Assembly: GCF_910592395.1 (NCBI RefSeq)
Contig: NC_088315.1
Location: 18,945,219-19,009,218, forward strand
Length of the DNA stretch: 64,000 nucleotides
Source of the DNA: Lineus longissimus
Lineage: Eukaryota > Nemertea > Pilidiophora > Heteronemertea > Lineidae
Reading direction: 5' to 3'
Under the pieces are notes generated by a model that ran no database searches, had not been told where the DNA came from, and saw nothing but the letters and a program-made list of their open reading frames with translations. The translations under genes and the position numbers were made by a program. Below are positions 1 through 12,802 of the stretch, piece by piece (position 1 is the first letter of the stretch; each line of letters starts with the position of its first letter).

Positions 1-237
1 TTTAACATCGCCGGTGTAGAAGTAGAATATGTCCCCCTAGAAGAGTGTCCGGCCCTATTGTATTCTGACGGATTATGGTATATGATTGTAGAGGATATGA
101 CTGTCAATACCCCGGAGATTTCAGGCTTTGAACAACTGGATACAGATGATTTTTCAACGAATTTCCGCCGCGTCACATTTATCATTCTCGTGGTTGGATG
201 CACACAACGAACATTATGTTATTTACACTTCTTTTAG
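1..237 (+). other. Open reading frame running in from the window edge, uncertain
   Basis: Frame 1 is open from base 1 to the TAG at 235-237, giving an acidic 78-residue stretch (for example VEVEYVPLEECPALLYSDGL). The opposite strand is also open over part of it. It lies just 3' of the last visible LRR exon. It has protein-like composition, but no clear splice site or start, so it may be a chance ORF. Confidence 0.2.
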
Positions 238-3200
238 GGACTGGAGGTTGTGGAAAGTCCCTGACTTGACGTAGGTCAGCGAGTTGCTATGAAGATGGAT
301 GAACTCTATGACAGGAAGTGACGTTGGCGTTGTAATGGCCTCTGGAATGACCTTGAACCTATTGCCACCCATTTTTCTGAAATAAAAAGGAAATATTTTA
401 CAAAAATAGAATGAGGTGAAAAATGTTGGAAAGGTGACATGACGCAACAGTGTTTCACTTCAGTATCTCAACTGAGAATCTTATAGGAATCTTATCTAAC
501 TTCTTTGCTTGGGTAAGCATATTTTGAAGTTCACATGAAGTCGCCGAGAGTAAAAAGGTAAGCAATGACGACTTACAGCACCCTCAAGTCCTTCACACAG
601 TCAAACGCCTTGGCGGGAAGTGTAGTCTCGTCGAGGAGGTTGGAGTTCAGTTGCAGTACCCTGAGTCGCTTCAGGGCACAGAACTCATCCGGGGTCACTA
701 GCTTGATCAAGTTGTTTGCAAAGTTCCTGGAGACAAAGTAAGTTTAAAAAGAATTGGAAGCTCAGAGTAAAGTGTCAGTTAGAGACATACATTTTTCATT
801 TTTTGTCAGAAATATAAAAAGGTGCACAATTTTTCGGTTAATGTTCATGTACTTACAGTTCGTTGATGTCGGGCGTCGTCACCCATTTCTTATGTTGCCT
901 CATTCGGATCACTCCCGCCGTGGCCATCAGGGGAGGGTACGCCTCTAGGCCGTACTCGGTCGGGTTGCGAATGCGATTGTTGTCCACATGGCTAGAAAAC
1001 AAGGCAGCTTGATTGATCTGATGAAAAACAACGGCCTATGGAACATCAACCGTACGGATGGGCCTAGGCTGCACTCTAAAACTAGGAGTGCTTCGAGGCA
1101 CGCCTAGTGTCATAGCTCGCCGCTCACACGGTACCCCGCACAACACCCCTAAACAGGGTGCTGATACAGCACCCCATTATAAAGGGTGCCGTGGGTTAGG
1201 GTGCTATGAATAGGGGCGCCATAGCAAATAGGGTGCTATAACTCAGGGTGTGGTCGGAGCTGGGGGCGCCTTTGGGCCCTCCCCAAAAGAATTTAAGGGC
1301 CAAATATGCATTTTCCTGGCACCTGGACTTTGTGTCAACATCGTTGATTTCATCTATACTTACACAGATTTCAGATTGGGCCATTCCTCATTTGACAAGG
1401 CTGGGTGTGGGAAAGTTTTCAGGGCATTTGTCCCCAGGTATCTGAAAGAAAGGTTAACGCACCGTGAAGAGGAAAGAAAGCGCTGCAAATCTACGTGTAT
1501 GACGATGACAATGAGGACAGTGATTATGGGCGCAGGGATCCAGTCGATGATGTCAGGCCGGTTGTTAATTGTTTTCCATGATCTTAGTCTAATTAGAATG
1601 ATCAAATGTATTAGAGAAGATGTTTGAACAATTTACGACTTAAGTAAGAGGTATTTGAAACTGCTGATGTTGAAGAATCACCCCCATCCCCAATTTCAGA
1701 TGTATTCCACAACGTTTTTTTGCGCCATCCCTTACAGAGTCGTCAATTTCTTCATGTTTGCCATGGAGCCCGACATGACGGCTGCCATCTTGGGAACTTG
1801 ACTGTGTAGGATCAGAGTCCGAAGCTCGGGGTTGTTCTCGAAGCTTCTCCGTATTAGAGTCTGCATTCGATTACCGTGGAGATCTCTACAAATAAAACAA
1901 TATGGAAGTATGAGCTTCGCATAAGCCGAGTCTTTCAAAACAATTTATTTGAAAGACTCTGGCATAAGCTAATCGAGAAAAAATTATGTCATTTTTAAAA
2001 TAGTTGCAACGACTCCGGTGCAGTTGCGTACGTCGTTATTAAAGATAGCGATTGATCAGCCAGATACCAGAGTTCTTCAATGTACATTATGGATCACTTT
2101 ATGTCCAGGGTTAAGCGTGTGTTTTCTGTGGGTTGTGGCCAGTGAGGCTGATAGATCGCTATAGAGTTGTCGATTCGGATATCATCACCAGCCTGTACCG
2201 CATCCGGGACCTCATGTCGTAATGGACGTCTATACTGGCAGAGAGAATATCCTTCGATCTGCTTGGAGAGTGTCGATAGGGCAGACACATGTATTCATCC
2301 ACCATCGGAAATGTGGCGCAGTCAAATAGAGCTTATCAAATGTCATGTTGTGATAAATACATGGCTGGGGTGGATCAAAGTGGAATTAATTCTCAATCTG
2401 TGGTTTATTCCAAATCAACAGAGTCAGGCCATCACAGAAATATGCTTTTTGATAAATATGTTTCAGAAAATGTTGTCTGACTGGTCTGTTTAGAACCTGT
2501 AGGGCCATATCAATGCGCGAGTGTCGATTTGACGGATATGCTGTACAGAAAGTCATTGTTTCTCAGACAATTGGTATTGAAATGTTGTAAAATGTTATTA
2601 TGATATTGGTAAAGGGTTCTTCTTAACACAAATACAATTTGGTGATGATTGATCGGCCCTGGGGGTACTTTTTCAACGAAAACTTATGTGCAGCAATGTA
2701 CACGTAATGTACACAGTCTCTAATACAGAGCTCTGGCCTATAGAGACTGACAGCAGCGTATCGTTTACCGTAGGCCAAGAGGGAAGGTAAACCGGTGTAC
2801 GGATGGACACATCACTTACAGGTGAACCAGCTGCGGCAGGTTACTGAATGCTCCAGGGGCGATGTACTGAAGCCTGTTGTCATGAAGCTCCCTGAAACGA
2901 GAAGAAGCATTTTAAAAGAGGTTCGTTTGACCACTGGCGTAAAGACCAGCGCCTTCTGTGTTTTTTGTGTCACAGGTGGATAGAAATAAACTCTGGCTAT
3001 AACGCCTGTAGATCAGCAGTGCATTTCGTCTCTATTCCCAGTAGTGATGGATAAGTAAGGGTCACTTTTGGTTCATGGACAATGTGATGGACAGCACAAA
3101 AGTTTTCAGTAAAAAACAATCTTTTTTGCAACTGGGAAATACATGGTAACACATTCCAAGATGGCAGAAAAACTAGTTTTTTCTTCTGAGATATACAGAT

Positions 3201-6200
3201 CCAACTTTGTTTACGCCATTGTACGTCTCAAAGGTACATGTACACCAAAAGCGGGCCTACCAATTTCACTGAAGAAAAACCAAGGACACGTAAAAGATAA
3301 ACATTGCCAAGCAGCTTCGCCTGTACTTACAGTATCTTGAGGTATTTCAACTGCGAGAATGCACCCGGTTGCACATAATTAATCAGGTTACGACTGAGGT
3401 TGCTGAAACGGAGACAGAGATTTTGTGACGGCCACTTAATAAAGTTTTAAGCCGTTTTCCCCTAAAAACGGTGCTTTCTACATGCTCATAACTTTTTCCG
3501 ATACGTAATCCGGGAGGAACGCTTTCAAAGCCAAATAGACATATCCTAGCCTGTCAAACCATGACATTTTCGTTGTACGTAATGCATGATAATTTCAGGG
3601 TTTGGGGGATGATTTTTGACGTATTTTAACCCGCGAGTCAGCTTTTTCAACACGACGGGTTGAATGGAGCCTCAAAACCACATAAGTAAGCCAATTGGAC
3701 TGAAACTTCATCATTTTCTTCATTCTAAACACACCTTATTCTCAATTTTAGAAAAGTTATATCTTAAATGGAAAATACCATTCAACTGGTACGGTGAAAC
3801 CACGCATTGATCTCAAACTGAACTATTTTCGTGCGTGACCTGACGTTATGCTTAAAAGGCTTTTAGACTTGGTCTACGTGAAGTTCACGTCGTCACTCGT
3901 AAGAAGCTCCAAGGTAGAGCAGATAAAGTTATACATCAAGGCGCCAAACGGCGTCTCCCCTCACAGGGCATCGAAACTACTAGTTATAATCAAGATTGTT
4001 AGCGAAATTAAATCATCGCTTGACAAACACAACCCAGGTTGTTCAAAAGCAAAATAGTTGCGTTATCCCTAACGGTTACGTTAAGTAACCCTTGACGTTA
4101 TCTCTTTCAGTTGACCCATTAAAAATTTCACGTTAAGACTGAACGACTCGGTTATAAACTAAGCTGGTTTTGACAACCCAGGCCTCTAATCGTGTATATA
4201 ATACATACTCACAAGTGCATTAGCTGACTTCGATCCCCGGACAAGCCCCTCAGATGCGGTATCGATATGGACTTCAATTTGTTTCTCTCAATATTTCTGG
4301 AACAAAGAAAAACATTTTTTTCAATATTACACATAGTTTAGTAACCATTTCGTCACCTAAGAGCCGAAACTGAATGATGTCGAGTTGTAATTGAATGTAT
4401 TTTATGAAAAATCAAAAATGGCGGTTTTTACTCATTGAAGAGTTAGGGGTGGAATATAGCAGCAAAAAACAGCCCTGAGTCGTTGTACTAACATGACCGC
4501 TAAACCCATTTACCGTACTCACAAAAACTTCAACTTCTTCATGTCTTGTACTGCATCTGATGGAAACTGGAAGAACTCGTTGATTGCCAAACTCCTGAGA
4601 GATTAGAAAGTGCATAGATACGATCAGTTCGCCTGGATATACGGATCCGAATCGGTAAAGCTACTGCTGAAACCTATCTGATTGAGATCAAGGTAATTAG
4701 CGACAACACTAATCGAGGCATGTTCAACTCCAATGGAAAATTCGTCCTGTTTTATGCTGGCGAAGCACCAAGAAATGTCCGCGCAAACTGTTTAGTTTTG
4801 TAACTCGTGTGCACATCCTCACATCAGATGGAATGATCAAGGATCAGAGAAGAACTCGACAAGAGAGGATAGAAATCCAGGTGCTGAACATGCAGGAAAT
4901 GGAGACGAGTTGGTCGCGCTCTGAGAACACCAGGGGCCAGCATTGCGAGCCAGGCTCTCAGACGGAACCCACAAGGGGAGCGATAGGTAAGCAGATCCTA
5001 CAGCACATGGAGGCGATCCTTAATAGATGAAGTCCCTGTCGCGTTCATGGAGGCACACTGAGGCAGCCGCAGAAGACCGTAAGGGTCGGAGGACGACGTA
5101 TGCTCCGATTGGAGCCAGCGGGTGTAAGCCAAGTGAGTAGAGATTGTCAGGGTCAATTTGAGAAACGTTTAAGATGGTCAACAAATATGATGCTTAATGG
5201 AGGAGCCCAAAAAAATTGAATTGAGATACTAATGGGTTTATAAAGCCATTAGAGCTCTCATCTCGCGCGTATACAGTAAGTGAGGAATTCATCGTTACTT
5301 ACAGATACTCCACGTTGGTTCCTGTGAAGTACTTGTGAGGCAACCAGTAGAGTTTGTTCTGGACCAAGGATCTGAAAGATAAACAGGATCTCAATTACTG
5401 ATCATTCCCAAGAAATTCAGGACGGAAACGACACATGGACACAATGGAGTGAAATGTATGAAGAAAGAAAAAGGTAATATTAAAAATGACTATAAAATGT
5501 ATCGGAAGAATACGTACATTTCCTTAAGTGTGGATGGCCACGTGTAACCCGCGTGTAGAGTGTTCATCGACAGTTTGCAATCATGAAGCATTCTGGAGAA
5601 AGAAAAATATATCAAAATAAACATTTAACCTCAAAATACTTGCAGAGGGGATACCAGCAGGAGAAGGGGGCCACTTGGTGGACTCCAGGCGCTTATGAGT
5701 ACCATTCTCCGCGCAGATCGATTGATATTCTCTCTCTGCCAACACTGATCGCCATCACGCCGCGTGGTCACATGTGCGTGACGAGACCTGAATCAATCAA
5801 CCAATCAGCGATCGGTCATCCCCAACAAAGCTTAGACAGAAAACACTCGCACAAGACAAGACATCAAAGGGTGGAATGTGTTTTGTAGGTTGTGAGTGTC
5901 AATTATTACGAGGTATGTCACTCTGGTATGCTCAGGCACCCATGATTCTCTCCAAGAATCTTGGAGTGGTGGGTCCAAAATGGTCGCCCGTGTTAGCAGT
6001 CACGGAACGACGTCATCTGTTCAATAAATCTAGTTCAGGGGAAAGGAAAACTACGCTCTACTTACACTTTTGCCACCTTTGTCTTGGAGAGATTTGGGAT
6101 ACCAGTCTTGATAGATGTCTTCCACATTTCACTGAATTCAAAGAAGAAGGTGATATAATGTATGACATACCGGTGTTACCTCTCTGGTTGTTCCCTATAG

Positions 6201-9200
6201 TTTAATGTTACACTCAAGAGTTAAAATTTTAATAACCCCCTTTAAAAAGTGATGATTTAAGGCATGGTTCTTTAAATTACATTGGCGAGGAAGCAACCTG
6301 CCGGTGCACACGACGGCTGCCGAGAAAAAAAGGAGACCCGTCCATCAGCACTGATCATGTGCTGCGCGTGCCTTCATGGCAACCGTCCCGCGGAGACATC
6401 GGGTTCCCACACCACACTGTGCCGCGGAAAAACATCAGAATTTGACCTCAATGGCATTCGTCAATCCTTAGCTTTGAAAAGGTATTGACTTACAGAACAG
6501 CCAAGTTTGGTGCTTTATCGAATGCATCGGTGGTGATGTTCTCCAGGCTTCTGACATTGTAAACAGTCCTAGAAACACAAGAATCAGGGCGACGTCACTA
6601 AAAATGCTGAATGTTATTAGAACTTAGAAAAAAGGGTTACAGAGGGGTGCTATGGCGGTTCAAAGACCCCCAAGGTGCTCATTGGAACCCTCGGAGAAGG
6701 AAGCCTAGGGTGCCCTGGGGTGCTAATTTTAAATGAAAAATTATCAGAGAAATCACACATTTGTTGACAAATAACTCCGTTCAGTTGATGCATGCGCCGG
6801 TCACCGATCCAAAGGTTGACCGCGCTCAACGTTGCTTAACTTCCACTCTGGGGCCAACGCGCCAACCACTGGGCCATAAAGGAATTCCCTCATGGCCGGC
6901 GGGTTAAGCCGTGCCACATACCTGGGGATACTATACAATGCACATGTTTCAGTCTTGTCAGAATGTCGATGCAAAATGAATGTTTTATGAATTTGGAAAC
7001 ATATATAAAGGTGTTAACACAAGATAAGGGGTGCAACATAGCACCCTACAACACCCTTCTGGAGGAGTGCTACCACGGCGACAAAATGAGTCTCCAAAAC
7101 AGTTTTGTTCCTTCACTATTGGTTTTATTGTGTAACTGAAGAACCCCGCTGCTGAAGAGTAGGCGAGTCTGCAAACGTTCGTCCTGAGGATTTGTCGTGA
7201 AAGATACCAGGAACCCTGCCAAACTCAGTAAAATACGCGTTCTTGAAAGCTACTTACATGGATCTGACACCTGCAGTTAGCGTTTCATTGGTGATGTTCG
7301 GAAAAGAGATGTGACTGAGTTGTCTGCAATTAAAATAAGGCCGGGTCTATTTGGCAAGCCGCTCGCCGAACAGGCATCTTTTTTGTCCTGTTTGGAGAGC
7401 CGCTTGCCATTAGCACCAAAAAGCCACCCTGTTCGGCCAGCCGGGCTTGCCAAACAGGTAAAAAATCTACCCTGTTTGGCGAGCTGAAGACTTTACTTTA
7501 ATATTAATGAGTTCGGCTCTCCATTCAGGACAAGAAAAAGTCGCTGTTTTGGTAAGCCGGGCTTGCCAAGTAGTCACTTCCTTAAAATAATGGGGAGGTT
7601 AAGAAACATCACGAGAATGAGAACGATCTGTAAAATTCATATTGCGTTAGAGTGGTCCGAGGAGATTTCAAAACAAACAAACCCATATTGAATTGCGACT
7701 ATGATTTACGAAGACGATTTATTTGTATTCGCGTACCTTTGATCCATTCGATTGCAAGAATTCGTAATCATTATTCATAACCGTTGTTTGTAAGGGATGC
7801 GGAAACCGGCCGATATTGGTGGGCAGAGCTGATACTCCACGTTCAATATACACAAAGTCAAATTAGCAAAATTTGAAGGATGACGGTACTCACAGTTGTC
7901 CCGCCGAGCAGCCTTTGATGATACCCTTGGCCCTGTCGTAGCAGCCTCCTTCGTACATGAAGTTGATCACGGGATTGCCTTCCGATAGCATATACGGCGC
8001 TGCCACCCACGAGCTTGGGAACGACCACATCCCGTAGAACATGTTGCCCGCTTGAACATAAGAGAAGCTGTGTTTACATTTAGTAACGCCTCGAGGTAGA
8101 TGCCATTTTGGATTTTCGGAGGTCACATTTTTGCTACAGATTTCTGCCAATAATTTCTTTCTCCCATATTGTTTTTGGATGGCAATTCCTCGAGCCACGA
8201 GAAAGATGTGAACATAACGTGTTTGTTTGTAATTTTGGCGAATAATTGCTTTCGAAAGGCTTGCAATGCGTCTGGACTTAACAGTATGCAGCATGCTCCC
8301 AAAACAAAGTTGTACTCTAAAATGTATACACATGGGTAGAAAGAATAGAAAAAGGGTCGTACCTCCATCCGGGTATTTGATTCCCTGGGGTCTGTACAAA
8401 CTATTCCAATAGGAGGCGCCACTGCACATGCAATGAGATGGCGCTCCGTACCATCGCTGCATGCAAAGCAGACATCAACACAAGCGTCGCCACGTCAAGA
8501 TATTCCATCATGTTCAAACAATTTCGCCGAATCCGGGTTATTTATCAAGTTTGTAGACTTTTTGAAAACAAAATTTTACTCGCCGAGATAACGGCGTGAG
8601 CTGATCAGCGAATTAATTCCAAGAAAGCACTTCAAAAAAATATATGAAAACGGGTTCCAGAATAATTCATACAAGCTACAGTTCATTTTGAGATGATCAC
8701 ATACGTTTAGCGAACATGACAGTTAGCTTAATTGTACCGTACTGCATGATGTATTCATTTGTTTTTAAAAACGTGAAAAATAAGATATACACAAGTAGGA
8801 AATAGTTTCTCGGGAAAAAAATCAAAAGTTTTAGCCTCGAAAACTGTCTAATCTATAGTCGATAAGATTTAAAACGTCGATATTACGTCGTTATCGGTGA
8901 TAAATTATGATATGAACCCGTTCCTAAAAGTTTTTCTCGGTGCGCTATCGATCGGCATTTTTTGAATAACTGTCGCGTCGTGACCATATTCATGCACAAC
9001 GGATGTCCAAATAGTGTGCCATTTTACCGTGGCGAAATAATGCCTCCTCTTGCAAAAAAAGACTAAAATGTTTGGGGGCAGTGAAGTATTTCGTATAAAA
9101 AAACTTTTTTCTTGCTAAAAATGACTAAAATGGCCGGGAAAAGTTACAAAGACTATTCATTGCGCTTCAGACGGCTTGTTTCTCACACACGATTCCTTTA

Positions 9201-9450
9201 CAAATTGATTGGAAGTTCTCCCATTAAAAAGTGGCGATATAACGCATAATGTTCTCACTACGTGGCGATACAATATCGCGCAACGTTACTTACCTCCATC
9301 CGGGTAGTTTATTCCCTGGGGCTTGTACAAACTATTCCACCAGGAGGCGCCACTGCAGCGACAATCAGCTGACCCGTGCCACCAGTAATTCTGGCCGAAA
9401 GCAGGCAAAGCACAAACGAGCACGATGGTCACCAAAACAAGATATCCCAT
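227..9450 (-). CDS. Secreted/surface leucine-rich-repeat protein, 5' and central part (3' end beyond window)
   Basis: Exons in transcript order: 9294-9450, 7894-8050, 7258-7323, 6494-6568, 6066-6131, 5518-5592, 5303-5371, 4523-4594, 4213-4296, 3331-3402, 2820-2891, 1736-1885, 1364-1441, 857-991, 577-726 and 227-376. They sum to 1628 nt (at least 542 aa) with no stop. The first exon starts with a signal peptide (MGYLVLVTIVLVCALPAFGQ) and ends in phase 1. The second is rich in Trp/Tyr/Met and has Cys pairs. Every later exon is phase 2-2 and carries one or two LRRs, e.g. ELHDNRLQYIAPGAF at 2820-2891 and NLSRNLINYVQPGAF at 3331-3402. Most exons are 66-84 nt, some 135-150 nt. Donors are mostly GTAAGT or GTGAGT. 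One-LRR-per-exon phase-2 structure is known from LRR receptors such as the LGR type, but no transmembrane exon lies in the window, so the class is open. An acceptor-like site just upstream of the ATG (TTCTTTTAG) suggests a 5' noncoding exon. Confidence 0.85.
6790..6936 (-). mobile_element. 5S-promoter-like SINE, copy 1
   Basis: About 147 bp in inverse orientation, inside an LRR-gene intron. Read on the minus strand it runs from TATAGTATCCCCAGGTATG through GGCCATGAGGGAATTCC and TGGCCCAGTGGTTGGCGCG to GAAGTTAAGCAACGTTGAGC and a TCGGTGACCGGCGC-like end. The last part resembles box A and box C of 5S rRNA genes. Three further copies lie in the window. Confidence 0.7.
7333..7583. repeat. Nested inverted repeats built on a CTGTTTGGCAAGCC motif
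   Basis: Within about 250 bp the motif (variants of TTTGGCAAGCCGGGCTTGCC) occurs several times in both orientations, so the stretch can fold into several alternative hairpins. It lies in the LRR-gene intron between exons 7894-8050 and 7258-7323. It is probably a MITE or several nested MITE copies. Confidence 0.55.
7630..7706 (+). repeat. Dispersed repeat fragment (family shared with 14582 and 17335)
   Basis: The stretch AAATTCATATTGCGTTAGAG ... CCCATATTGAATTG recurs at 14583-14650. A longer part of the same family appears inverted at 17335-17490. Confidence 0.6.
8363..8456 (-). other. Duplicated copy of the first LRR-gene exon, without signal peptide
   Basis: This segment lies in the intron between the first two LRR-gene exons. 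It encodes CSGASYWNSLYRPQGIKYPDGG-like residues (split here as CSGASYWNSLYRPQG then IKYPDGG), almost the same as CSGASWWNSLYKPQG then INYPDGG in exon 9294-9450. The donor position is conserved (GATGGAG followed by GTAC). Upstream there is an acceptor-like TTTGCATGCAG rather than a signal peptide. It could be an alternative exon or a relic of a local duplication; its phase-0 start does not fit the normal exon 1 to exon 2 junction. Confidence 0.55.
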
Positions 9451-9504
9451 TTTGGCTTTACGGGCTCTAAAAGAATTTTTAAATAAATGGTACATGTACG
9501 TCAC

Positions 9505-10935
9505 TAAACAAATTTAAACGCTTCCTCCAGTATAAAGTTATTTCCAAGCGAACTTAGGCGATCCAGTTTCGACTACAAGTCACGTGAACTGTTCATTATT
9601 TTGTAGACGATTTCTTGAGATAAGTGGTTTTGATGATGATGTGTCGACGCTATTTAGCCGGCTGTTGCACACGGCATATATCATTTAAGTTAGGCCTTTT
9701 GTACAGGTGCCCCTCAACCGCTCAATAGAGTCGACACAGTAGTTTTGACACGTTTATATCAAAAGTAGTTTGTTAGAACTTTTCACTTTCTCACACAAGG
9801 TGGATGCTATCATACGATGGTACTCTCTGATAATTTTTTTATCCTTCTTATTGACACAAATCCATAGAATGGATACTTCCTTCAAGGGGTTGAAGCACTA
9901 AGGAATGAGAAGACGAATATACAGCCACCAACTTCAACGGCCTGACCGCAAATTAGATCCAGATTCCAACGAGGCGATATGTCGTCCTTTTAGCCGGGAA
10001 ATCACGAAGAAATCTATCCATTTTATAAAAAAACTCAAAATAACTAAAAACGCGTTAAGATGCCGTATTGTATCACTCGAAGAGCCAAATTACTGTCTTT
10101 TATTTACATAATCATTTCAACTTAGAAATTGTATATATATATATAGATGGGTCCATAAAACTATCGGTAATCCACTCCTGCAATGTACAAGCATTTGATG
10201 AAAGTAATTTTGTTGCTTACTCCAACATGAAATGTATCACAACCTCAACTACGAAATATTCCAGACAATATCGTTTATTAAGATATAATCTGCACTTAAA
10301 TTCATAGCAATCTTTGTTGTAAATGCTCTGATTTCATTGCTCTAAGACCTGTTGTGAATATTCAATTCAAAGATAGATATCATGTACACATGATCGTTTG
10401 ATTCCATTCAAAATGTCCAATTTGGATAGATAATGGGTTGGTAACACCAAGCTGTCCGATGGTCATGACGTCATAGTCCTGCCTCGCCTTCGTTTCGATT
10501 TCCTAGTCACTAATGAAGTGGTCTTATATCAGAAGAACTAGAGTGTTACCATTACGTTTCTTTATGCAAATCCAATTGTTGCTTTTGATGAGCAAACTGT
10601 AGAAAGCAACATCTTTGCGCATTTAATTTTTGCTATTCGCAAAAATTTCAGAAAAAAAATTAAATTTCACGATCATTATTTTGGCGGCGGATAACGATAT
10701 TTCTTCCCGTTTTTCGTATTAAAAATTATTTTCGCGATTTTTATTTTCGCGAATCAAGATCCGCGAAAATTAAATGCTCGAGAAAATGTGGCGGTTTACA
10801 GTATTGTATAAATGTACAGTCTAATGTGTGGCCAAGGAGTGGTACAAAACCCTTTAATTTCACAAAACATGTTTATTCATATTCACGTAGGCTTACATTA
10901 AGTTTACTAGACAATAGGCACTTTTCAAATTTAAG
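9505..10935. other. Spacer between LRR and PEF genes; no gene recognised
   Basis: AT-rich spacer with short simple sequence (TATATATATATA at about 10133). Several short ORFs are present, but none has splice sites or recognisable protein character. The 10620-10800 part has a palindromic A/T-rich stretch with repeated TTTTCGCGAA-like motifs. Confidence 0.4.
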
Positions 10936-10940
10936 TACAA

Positions 10941-11288
10941 TTAAATGAAAGTTGTGCCTCTGGCGTACCTCGCCCCGTGAAAAGGAGTTAAGATCTGAAA
11001 TGCATTGATAAATCCAAAATCGACAATTGGATGATTTTCTACAAAAAGGTTGTAATGATAATCCTTATCTCCCTGGAATGGTGGCCAAACATTTGTGTCA
11101 TTATCAGCTTGAAGCATCTCAGAACAGGACTTGCTAGTCACAGCAGAAATATTAACTGGAGACAAGACCACCATTGATTTTTTAAGCCTTTTAGCAGTTA
11201 AATTGTCAATGTTTGACCGCGACGCATCAAATACTGCGCGGGGTTGTGAATCTGAAATTTTGATATGATATTCCGGACAGTCGGGCAA
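10941..11288 (-). other. Possible terminal coding exon, product unrecognised
   Basis: A 115-codon open frame on the minus strand ends in a normal stop at 10941 and has balanced, non-repetitive composition (for example KDYHYNLFVENHPIVDFGF). It is open upstream to a TGA near 11320. The only candidate acceptor (CTACCAG) is weak and no partner exon was found. Confidence 0.3.
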
Positions 11289-11681
11289 GTAAATGGTGAA
11301 AAATAAACTGGTAGTTGATCACGGAAATTTTTGATAATCGACACATTAGACAGACATTGATATTTCCACTCTTTTCAGCCAACTGGCAGAAAAAACTCAA
11401 AACACGCCCCCTATTACCAAATTAGCAAAATTCGAAATTAATTTTTTCATCAAATAATTTCTTTATATCTGTAGACTTGCCACAACAAATCTTTTTTCAA
11501 TACCTCTCCAAATATGTACTTGAGAGTTAAAAACATGCACTCGTCTAATTGATAGGCCCTCGACCCTCCAACCTATGAATATTCATTAGTGGTATTGTCT
11601 CACTGTATATATTGTATCAAGAGGCCGCCATCATGGGCTAGCCATATTTCCGAGGAATATATCGAGGGACTCGAAATTCGG

Positions 11682-11924
11682 CTAGGGAGTTTTCGCAAAT
11701 CCCCCGAAACGCCAACACGAACGCCTATCCCATTGTTAAACCTCGTGAACGAAGTCGAACAATGCGATAGGCGTTCACATGGACGTTTCGGGAGCTTTGC
11801 GAAAACTCCCTACAAAGCCCCCGAAACGCCAAAACAACGCCTGTCGATCCCATTGTTCGATATCGTGTTCAGTAGCTCGCGTTCGCGCTGGCGTTTCGGC
11901 GGCTTGCAAAAACTCCTTAATACG
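11682..11924. mobile_element. Two adjoining palindromic MITE copies
   Basis: The first copy is a long inverted repeat from TAGGGAGTTTTCGCAAATCC to GCGAAAACTCCCTA, with internal arms CCGAAACGCC and CGTTTCGG. A second, diverged copy follows directly and ends in AAAACTCCTTAA. A relative lies at 16685-16815. No coding capacity. Confidence 0.65.
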
Positions 11925-12802
11925 AGATGACTCGGAAACTGGATTTGGCCGGTAGTTCCCATCTGAACTAGTATGTATTGATATTGCTCAGCTAACAGAC
12001 AACGCGCGTCAGTATAAAATTTCAGTATGGTTACTCCCGCATTTCGGATTCGATTCTCCCCGGATGCAGAAGGGATGCGGCGTTGTTAATAGACAGTCAC
12101 ATCAAGCAGCAACAACAGTTTTGATTTGTCATTGTGACTTTATGCTTTTGTGCCTCTTGAATTTATCATCGAATTCATTTATCGATTCATCAATGAAAGG
12201 CCCTTAACCGCCAGATGTCGCCCCATATTTACATGCATGTATGATAGTGAATTAATATGTGACCCACTTCAGCACTATCTCCTTTGTAAATGTTGTAGAA
12301 TTTCTGTCGATCTGCTGTGTATGACATTGTATGCGATCACATTGCGTACATGTTCAGTTCGTGTTTGTATATACCAGTCTAAACGCTTATAATTCAAGAA
12401 TAGGGCCTATACTAATTCAGCGAAAGCATTGGTCTTTACATGGATTTGTTCCTTCCTGTCCTGACGGTGGATAGGCCTATGCTGGCCAACTACTGCAATA
12501 TAGGCTTCCTCACATGCTTGGACGTTCTTCGTCACACTGACCTCAGAAGGCTGTACCATTCCGAGTTACCATCAATTTTGCTGGAGTCCGTTTGACTTCT
12601 CGTAGAGATTTCCAGAGAGACTTTCTTTGGTCGGACACTCTTTGCTGATCCTTGAGAACACGCGAAAGAGAAAGGGCCAAGCTACCATCAATTTTTCTGG
12701 AGACCTATATGCTACTGAAAGATTGACAGGGGCAGCTCTTTTTGGCCGGACACTTGTAGCCGGTCCTGAGACGACAGAGGAGTCCGTGGCGCGGCAGTGG
12801 TC

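Noticed and set aside
7890-8462. Single 190-codon minus-strand gene
   Set aside because: It fuses a real LRR-gene exon (7894-8050), intron sequence and a duplicated exon (8363-8456); splice sites and phase show the real structure.
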